Origin: Planctomycetota bacterium
GTDB lineage: Bacteria > Planctomycetota > Planctomycetia > Planctomycetales > Planctomycetaceae
Assembly: GCA_003669575.1 (NCBI GenBank)
Contig: QWOR01000110.1
Span: 1 to 20,604, forward strand
Direction: 5' to 3'
DNA: 20,604 nucleotides
Shown: one piece after another, positions 16,183 through 20,604 of the stretch
Numbering within the stretch: position 1 is the stretch's first letter
How the letters are laid out: each line of letters starts with the position of its first letter
Notes under the pieces: generated by a model
What the model was told of the DNA's origin: nothing
What the model saw: the letters and a program-made list of their open reading frames with translations, nothing else
The model's database searches: none
Made by a program: the position numbers and the translations under genes

Positions 16183-16191
16183 ATTGAATTC

Positions 16192-16413
16192 CTACTGAAC
16201 ACCCTGCTGAGTATTACTCCGCTGAACTTCCAGATCGTCCATCCCACCCGTGAAGAACGTTCGGATCCGAGGCCAGCCAATCTTCAGAATGAAGATCAGG
16301 ACCGGAATCGCGATGGCCCCAATAATCAGAATCGTCTCCAGGCTGACAGCTCCTTCTTCATCGCGATGGACGCGCTGCATCAGCTTGCGAAGAGGAGAAG
16401 GCTGGCTGCTCAT
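16192..16413 (-). CDS. Small pilin-like protein (Flp/class III-type), first of a pair
   Basis: This is a 73-residue protein with a short positively charged leader (SPLRKLMQRVHRDEEG) followed by AVSLETILIIGAIAIPVLIF, one strongly hydrophobic helix. G21 followed by A and then E26 at mature position +5 matches the prepilin-peptidase site of type IV/Flp pilins, and the small size fits the Flp/Tad class. The tail IGWPRIRTFFTGGMDDLEVQ is short, unlike major type IV pilins. ATG 16413 is chosen because GGAG lies about 6 bases upstream and the leader then has normal length. A second gene of the same plan lies 85 bases upstream on the same strand, so the two are probably co-transcribed. No prepilin peptidase, ATPase or TadB/C homologue is in the window. 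It could instead be a TadE-like pseudopilin. Confidence 0.72.
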   Translation of the reverse strand: MSSQPSPLRKLMQRVHRDEEGAVSLETILIIGAIAIPVLIFILKIGWPRIRTFFTGGMDDLEVQRSNTQQGVQ

Positions 16414-16498
16414 GGCGGACTCCGACAAACGGTCAGGCAGGCGATCGATCTGAAGAGAGGGACTCGAACAGGAGCCCCGTTGCAGGACGAACAGCCGT

Positions 16499-16690
16499 CT
16501 ACAGAAACGGGCTGGAAGTGACACGGCAGAACCAGGCAAACGCCGCCTGAATCGCGGTGCGGCTCAGGGGCAGGACAAATCCCACAAGGGGCAGGACCAC
16601 ACCCAGAATCAACACCGTGTCGAGTGATGCTGCTCCCGTTCGACGCTTCGGGCGGACAGCCACACATCGTCGATCGGGCCTGTGCATCAT
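16499..16690 (-). CDS. Small pilin-like protein, second of a pair
   Basis: This is a 63-residue protein with a basic leader (MMHRPDRRCVAVRPKRRTG) followed by AASLDTVLILGVVLPLVGF, a single hydrophobic helix. G19 and D24 occupy the positions of the prepilin cleavage glycine and the +5 acidic residue, here aspartate instead of the usual glutamate. Layout and spacing match the next gene (16192-16413): G-A-[AV]-S-L-[DE]-T-[IV]-L-I occurs in both. The tail is only about 20 residues. The start is either of two adjacent ATGs (16690, 16687), with GAAAG a few bases upstream. The pair is divergent from the membrane fusion protein gene. A pilin-related or membrane-peptide role is inferred from the motif only. 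Confidence 0.62.
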   Translation of the reverse strand: MMHRPDRRCVAVRPKRRTGAASLDTVLILGVVLPLVGFVLPLSRTAIQAAFAWFCRVTSSPFL

Positions 16691-16850
16691 CGGCTTTCAG
16701 AAAGCAAGTTCCTGGGACGATGTCCCTTCCGTACTAATATCTCGGTTCCCCGGAGAAACTGCAACTGCCGTTTCTCACCTCGCTGCCCGAGAGTCACGTT
16801 CCGCTCGTCGAATCTCTGTCAATTTGCGGGTTGGCGAGCGGTCTCTGGCA

Positions 16851-16879
16851 TTGAAGGATGTCCGCGTGAGCCTTCTAAT
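16851..16879 (+). promoter_or_regulatory. Candidate sigma-70-type promoter for the membrane fusion protein
   Basis: TTGAAG (16851-16856), a 17-base spacer and TCTAAT (16874-16879). Matches are 4 of 6 and 5 of 6 to the consensus boxes. Transcription would start near 16886, leaving a leader of about 28 bases before ATG 16914. It lies in the 223-base gap divergent from the pilin-like genes. Confidence 0.5.
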
Positions 16880-16913
16880 AGAGTGTTCATCACCTTCTCA
16901 ACGCGGCCCATCG

Positions 16914-18113
16914 ATGCTTCGCACACTCACTCGCCTGATTCTCGGTCTCGCCGCCATCACCGCCTGTTTCGGCGGCTGGTATGTGGTCTACCGCGATGCC
17001 CAGGCCAAGGCCGCAGCTGCGCCTAAGACCAAGCCCAGCGAGGCTCAGGCCGTCGAGACAGCTGTGGTGCGGATGGCTCCCATCGGCGACCGTATCGAAC
17101 TGGTCGGGAGTCTGACGCCATTGGCCGAAGTCGTCATTCGCCCACGAGTCGGCGGATACGTTCGGGCCATGAAAGTCGATCTCGGGGACCTGGTGGAAGA
17201 GGGCGTCGAAATCGCCCGGCTGGATGACGCCATTCAATCAGAAGCCGTCGCCCTCGCCAAAGCCGCCCTCGATGTGGCCCAGGCCCAGCTGCAGGCTCAG
17301 ACCACCGAAGGCGAACTGGCCGAGAAGACGTTCACCCGCCAGAAGAACCTCGCCATGTCCGGGGCCGGGACTCCGCAACAGCTGGAGCAAGCCGAGGCCG
17401 CTTACGAAATCTCCAAGGCCCGCGTCGATCTGGAAAAAGCCAAAGTCGAACAGGCGAACGCCGATCTGTTACGGGCCAAGATCGACCTCGATGAGTTGCG
17501 GCTGGTCTCCCCAATCAAGGGCGTGGTCGCTGAGCGGATGATCGACATGGGGAACCTGGCGGCCCCGGATGCCCCGCTGCTCCGCATTGTCGACCTCTCG
17601 ACAGTGCGGACCACGGTCCACGTCATCGAGCGGGACTATCGCCGGATGAAAGAAGGTCTCGATGCCGAGATCCATGTTGACGCCTTCCCCGACCAGGTCT
17701 TCCACGGCAAGGTCTCGCGCGTGGCACCGGTTCTCGACGAAGTCACCCGCACGGGCGATGTCCGCATCGACATCCCCAATGCCGACCGCGTGCTGAAACC
17801 CGGCATGTTCACGCGCGTCTCTTTGCGTTCCGGCGAACACCGCACCGGACTCGTCATTCCCATCACAGCTGTGCTCGACGGTCAACGGCCATCGGTCATG
17901 GTGATCGAGGGAACTCCGCCGCTCGCCCAGCAACGCATCATTGAAACGGGTGCAACGGAAGGCGACCTCATCGAAGTCACCCTCGGCCTCAAAGAAGGCG
18001 ACCAGGTCGTCACCCTCGGCAACCGCCTCGTCACCCCCGGTCAGGCCGTGGTCGTCGTCCCCAGGAAAGAACTGGCGAAACGAGAAGAGCCGACGGTCAA
18101 CGGTACACCATAA
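16914..18113 (+). CDS. RND-type efflux periplasmic adaptor (membrane fusion protein, HlyD/AcrA family)
   Basis: This is a 399-residue adaptor of the kind that links an inner-membrane RND pump to an outer-membrane channel. It has an N-terminal anchor (LTRLILGLAAITACFGGWYV), then a half-lipoyl segment IRPRVGGYVRAMKVDLGDLV. A long alpha-helical hairpin follows (about 105-190, with heptad-like runs of A, Q, E and L), then the second half-lipoyl LRLVSPIKGVVAERMIDMGN, a beta-barrel, and the membrane-proximal end. LVSPIKGVV and KPGMFTRVSL are strong family marks. ATG 16914 begins the anchor and fits the promoter at 16851; the frame is open upstream to 16557 but across the divergent pilin-like genes. 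No RND transporter or TolC-like gene follows, so the partner lies elsewhere or the gene is an orphan. The transported compound is unknown. Confidence 0.92.
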   Translation: MLRTLTRLILGLAAITACFGGWYVVYRDAQAKAAAAPKTKPSEAQAVETAVVRMAPIGDRIELVGSLTPLAEVVIRPRVGGYVRAMKVDLGDLVEEGVEIARLDDAIQSEAVALAKAALDVAQAQLQAQTTEGELAEKTFTRQKNLAMSGAGTPQQLEQAEAAYEISKARVDLEKAKVEQANADLLRAKIDLDELRLVSPIKGVVAERMIDMGNLAAPDAPLLRIVDLSTVRTTVHVIERDYRRMKEGLDAEIHVDAFPDQVFHGKVSRVAPVLDEVTRTGDVRIDIPNADRVLKPGMFTRVSLRSGEHRTGLVIPITAVLDGQRPSVMVIEGTPPLAQQRIIETGATEGDLIEVTLGLKEGDQVVTLGNRLVTPGQAVVVVPRKELAKREEPTVNGTP

Positions 18114-18291
18114 CCCAAGGTAGCCCACTTGGGTGCCACTGCTGGCTAGTCCAGCAGTGCCGCTGGGATTGGCATAAGTGGGCGGGTTCGATGGCGAAGA
18201 GAAATCGTCCACATGGTCTGCCGAAGAGAGCGCAGGAGCATAATCAAGCCACTGGTGATCCCCACTGCTGGGCGAGCCAGCAGTGGCACCC
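18113..18291. repeat. Cluster of three hairpins, two of them inverted copies
   Basis: Directly after the adaptor stop is ACCCAAG-N8-CTTGGGT (18113-18134). Then CACTGCTGG-N5-CCAGCAGTG (18137-18159) is followed about 100 bases later by a second CACTGCTGG-N5-CCAGCAGTG (18263-18285). The flanking GGGTGC is at the outer side of both, so the two are in inverted orientation (18131-18159 and 18263-18291). The CACTGCTGG palindrome is of a type I recognise from planctomycete intergenic regions. No T run follows, so these are REP-like units and not plain terminators. Confidence 0.8.
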
Positions 18292-18348
18292 GGCGGAGGA
18301 ACCTTATATTCCACTTCGTCATTTCGACTTCAGCCAAGGGTCATTCTC

Positions 18349-18705
18349 GTGTTTTACATTAACCGAGAACAGATTGTTGAGAAATTGCTCGAATTGAGTG
18401 ATATAGCCATCCAATATAGAAGATGGCTGTCGGATGGAAAAAATAGCACAAAAGTGTCTTCATTTACGGAGGCAGTATGTGGTCTATTTGATGATTCCGG
18501 TCTTGGAATTTGCCTTAGACGTGGCACTACAGGTTTAGGGGCGGAAATCGACATTAACATGGAGGAGTTAGACGCTTTGCTCAAGCAAGTAAGCACTGAC
18601 GAAGGCCCTCTACATACGATTCAAGACCCTGTCATGAATGAAGTCCGTATGCTAGCAGCTAGACTGCTTGGTCTGCTTGAGACGGGCGGAGGAGAAGCAT
18701 GCTAG
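18349..18705 (+). CDS. Small AT-richer protein of unknown function
   Basis: A 118-residue protein I do not recognise. It is mostly alpha-helical by eye, with an N-terminal helical stretch (INREQIVEKLLELSDIAIQY), a middle with glycine turns (DDSGLGICLRRGTTGLGAE) and a leucine-rich C-terminal helix. It has no signal peptide, membrane segment or obvious catalytic motif. I chose GTG 18349 because AAGGG lies about 9 bases upstream and the reading above it crosses the palindromic repeats. Its third codon positions are clearly richer in A and T than its neighbours, and it begins just after the inverted hairpin pair, which suggests recent acquisition. Immunity-type proteins often look like this, but nothing here proves it. 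A CCGGCC-N6-GGCCGG hairpin (18715-18732) lies just after the stop. Confidence 0.6.
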   Translation: MFYINREQIVEKLLELSDIAIQYRRWLSDGKNSTKVSSFTEAVCGLFDDSGLGICLRRGTTGLGAEIDINMEELDALLKQVSTDEGPLHTIQDPVMNEVRMLAARLLGLLETGGGEAC

Positions 18706-18839
18706 CAGGGCAGGCCGGCCAGCATCGGCCGGGTCGCAGCGTGACAAGATGCTTCACTGAATCTGTTCGATCTGGATCAACTGACTCAATCATGTGGTGC
18801 TTCTGACTCGGAAGAGCCTGCATGGTCTAGTTCATCGAT

Positions 18840-20003
18840 TCAAGGGATCGTTTGCTCCAACAGCCAATCTTCCAGGATGACATGGACCAGCTTCGGGGCC
18901 CGCAGCAGGTTTGTCCGCTTCGGAAGAATCGACCATAGCCATCCATATTGAACAATTCTGGACAGCGTTTTTGCGGAGAAGCTGTCTTTAGTGACCAGCG
19001 ACACATTGGTTGCCAGTCGACCAAACGTCGCCGGAAAGATATTCGGGTGGGGACCGACGTGGATCACCGTCTCGACCCCACGCAGCAGGGTGGTATCGAT
19101 GGCCTCCCAGACCAGCTGAGGTTTGTCGATCCAGTCGCCCAGAATCTCACGCACGTTGTGATCGTTGTAGCTGAACGCACCGGTGACCAGCGAGAACAGC
19201 GGTGTGGAGGGAGCTGTAAAACCACCCGAGAGGGTATGCAGCAGAACCTGTGACCGGTTCGTGATGTTGCGTTGCCAGACGATGGGGGTATGCAACGGCG
19301 GCCACTTCTCGCTGTTCAGGTGAAGCGAGATGCGTTCCGTGGTCAGACCATCCTTGCGTTCCCGCAAACGCCGCACCGTGTCTCCCTGTCCGATCAACAG
19401 CATCGAGTTCGGTGTCAGGTAGGCCGACACGCCAATGACCCCTCGTCCTTCGGCATTGATTTCCGCACAGAGTCGTTTCACCTTGTCCCGGGGAATCATC
19501 TTGTCGGATCGGGAAAACAGGATGCAGAGGGTGGTGTCGTGTGCCAATTCTGCCGCGTCGCGAGACATCGCCAACGGGGTCTTGAGAGCATCCTCAGTGG
19601 TGAGTGTCCCGCAAGCTGTCAACGCAGCCAGTTCCCCCAGACTGAACCCGTAGATCATGTCCGCTTTCGTGATGGAGATGTCGAAAAACGTCTCCAGCAT
19701 TTCCAGCTGCGCGAGCTCCGCGGCGACGATTAAGGCAATCGATTCGTGATATTCGTCCAGGGTCGGTTCCTGGCCGTCGCTCACACGCTTCACCAGGTCG
19801 ACAGGAGTCTTCATGGTGTCTGCGCAAATCTCGCTTCCAAGTCGCAGGTGTTTCTCCATGATTGGCCCGTACTTCGGGTGAAACAGCAGCTCCGGTGTCC
19901 GGCCCAGGTTCTTGACGTCGAATCCGCGCAATGCAAAGGCCGACTTTCGGATCCCTTTGGCGAGTTGTTGTTGTGTCACAACAGCGGGCGAGACTTCGTT
20001 CAT
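18840..20003 (-). CDS. Stand-alone acyltransferase, FabD-like (malonyl-CoA:ACP transacylase family)
   Basis: This is a 387-residue protein of the acyltransferase family used in fatty-acid and polyketide synthesis. IYGFSLGELAAL contains the nucleophile S121 in the G-x-S-x-G-E motif. VSAYLTPNSMLLIGQG corresponds to the conserved strand normally read N-x-N-x-P-x-Q-x-V-I-S-G. H238 in PPLHTPIV sits where the catalytic histidine is expected, and VETVIHVGPHPN is the usual near-C-terminal strand. The opening F-P-G-Q-G of FabD is replaced by ALRGFDVKNLGRTPELLFHP. It is longer than E. coli FabD (about 309 residues). No ACP, ketosynthase or other fab gene is adjacent, so either fatty-acid or specialised lipid/polyketide work is possible. 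ATG 20003 begins recognisable protein; no strong ribosome site is seen. The in-frame extension to 20405 looks non-coding. Confidence 0.82.
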   Translation of the reverse strand: MNEVSPAVVTQQQLAKGIRKSAFALRGFDVKNLGRTPELLFHPKYGPIMEKHLRLGSEICADTMKTPVDLVKRVSDGQEPTLDEYHESIALIVAAELAQLEMLETFFDISITKADMIYGFSLGELAALTACGTLTTEDALKTPLAMSRDAAELAHDTTLCILFSRSDKMIPRDKVKRLCAEINAEGRGVIGVSAYLTPNSMLLIGQGDTVRRLRERKDGLTTERISLHLNSEKWPPLHTPIVWQRNITNRSQVLLHTLSGGFTAPSTPLFSLVTGAFSYNDHNVREILGDWIDKPQLVWEAIDTTLLRGVETVIHVGPHPNIFPATFGRLATNVSLVTKDSFSAKTLSRIVQYGWLWSILPKRTNLLRAPKLVHVILEDWLLEQTIP

Positions 20004-20604
20004 GGGGAGTGGCAATCGTTTCGCAAGAACCGTGGAAGTGAGGGGCAGACAGACCTTATCGCGAACACCTCGATCTGGCGTCGGCGGGTTCGCTGAGTGA
20101 TGGATGTCCGTACCGGAGTCCCCCTGGCGTTGAAGGGATGGCAATCCCTCAAGAGCTTGCCATAAAACTCCCCCTGTTCCAAGGTCAATGACTGTCGGCC
20201 CAGGCCCCGATGATGGCGGGCACTCTTCGCGACAAAATACTTCAACGCGTACGTTCGATCTGGAGACTCTGTCTGAGTGCTGCACGAAGAACGCCGCACG
20301 GCAGAGCGACAGGGCCTTGAGCAGCTCGATGCACAGTGTGTTGCATCTTGTGTCTCTGGTCGTTGGCCAACCTGACGGTTCTTCCACTCGCTGACCGTGG
20401 AGCAACTCCGATAGTCCCGTTATGGAACCTGCGACTGCGAGTCAGCACTACAAACACTTGCTGTGCGAGTCCACGGTGAGATAGCTTTATGCCCTCTAAC
20501 ACACCGTTAGGTCGCATCCCCGTCCAATCGGTGCCAATCGGTTCTTCACATCAACCTATGCGAGAAATGGGAAGCATGAACCTCATCCCTGGACGGTACT
20601 TGAC
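20004..20604. other. Right-end region without convincing gene
   Basis: About 600 bases. Several overlapping frames on both strands are open, but none resembles a known family and codon use is irregular. Noted structure: an inverted pair ACCGTGGA (20394-20401)/TCCACGGT (20470-20477) with a 68-base loop, and a tandem pair CCAATCGGT (20524-20532 and 20534-20542). An open plus-strand frame from ATG 20558 (MREMGSMNLIPGRYL) runs off the end and might be the start of a gene, but too little is visible to call it. Confidence 0.45.

Larger units (their letters stand above)
15644..16191. other. Intergenic region between the acetyltransferase and pilin-like genes
   Basis: About 550 bases lack a convincing gene. 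It contains the acetyltransferase ribosome site, the perfect hairpin at 16161-16182 and a widely spaced 10-base inverted pair TCGCTGATAA (15795-15804)/TTATCAGCGA (15921-15930). Several short overlapping plus-strand frames around 15850-16110 show no family resemblance. Confidence 0.5.

Noticed and set aside
16557..16913. Upstream extension of the membrane fusion protein
   Set aside because: It overlaps the divergent pilin-like gene and the candidate promoter. The membrane anchor begins at 16914.
20006..20405. Upstream extension of the acyltransferase and overlapping minus-strand frames at 20000-20517
   Set aside because: No family resemblance and irregular codon use. Several frames are open at once, as happens by chance in GC-rich DNA.
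20395..20476. tRNA-like 7-base end pairing (CCGTGGA/TCCACGG) about 82 bases apart
   Set aside because: On neither strand is there a T-arm with TTCRA at the right place or a D-arm, so it is not a tRNA.

Overview
The window looks like chromosomal DNA from a planctomycete (order Planctomycetales; genus not resolvable by eye). The grounds are GC-rich coding sequence, a Tat-exported DUF1501 protein, several protein types typical of that phylum, and intergenic palindromes of the kind that litter planctomycete genomes. One of these palindromes reads VPKLQLGN when translated. No tRNA, rRNA, CRISPR array, prophage or secretion cluster was seen.

Layout. At 1-250 (minus) lies the broken remnant of a leucine-rich-repeat-like gene that runs off the left edge. 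At 252-960 is a compact unit: a REP-associated tyrosine transposase bounded by inverted copies of a two-hairpin repeat. It sits between that remnant and the dnaK terminator. dnaK (minus) is divergent from a membrane protein apparently derived from a Gfo/Idh oxidoreductase, and the 400-base gap between them carries an unusual cluster of inverted repeats. A solitary DUF1501 protein follows. Then comes about 720 bases without a gene, containing a purine/pyrimidine hairpin repeat, and a DUF309 protein with its own terminator.

From 7.8 to 16.7 kb nearly everything is on the minus strand. In transcription order these are two pilin-like small proteins, a RimI-like acetyltransferase, an inositol-monophosphatase-type enzyme, an M50 site-2 protease-like protein, an Nramp-like transporter with an EF-hand loop, a CDGSH iron-sulfur protein, and an exported alpha/beta hydrolase directly followed by an Old-Yellow-Enzyme-type oxidoreductase. 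The last two form the clearest operon (15-base gap). The right end has a plus-strand RND-type membrane fusion protein with no pump beside it, a pair of inverted palindromes, a small AT-richer gene of unknown function, and a minus-strand stand-alone acyltransferase (FabD-like). The last 600 bases have no convincing gene.

Most of the content is housekeeping or lineage-typical. I do not see a clear new multi-gene system. The best leads are the REP/transposase unit and the gene it appears to have cut, the Gfo/Idh-to-membrane-protein fusion, the repeat cluster upstream of dnaK, the tandem pilin-like genes, and the three-cysteine variant of the flavoenzyme iron-sulfur motif. All functions are inferred from reading the sequence; no database search was possible.
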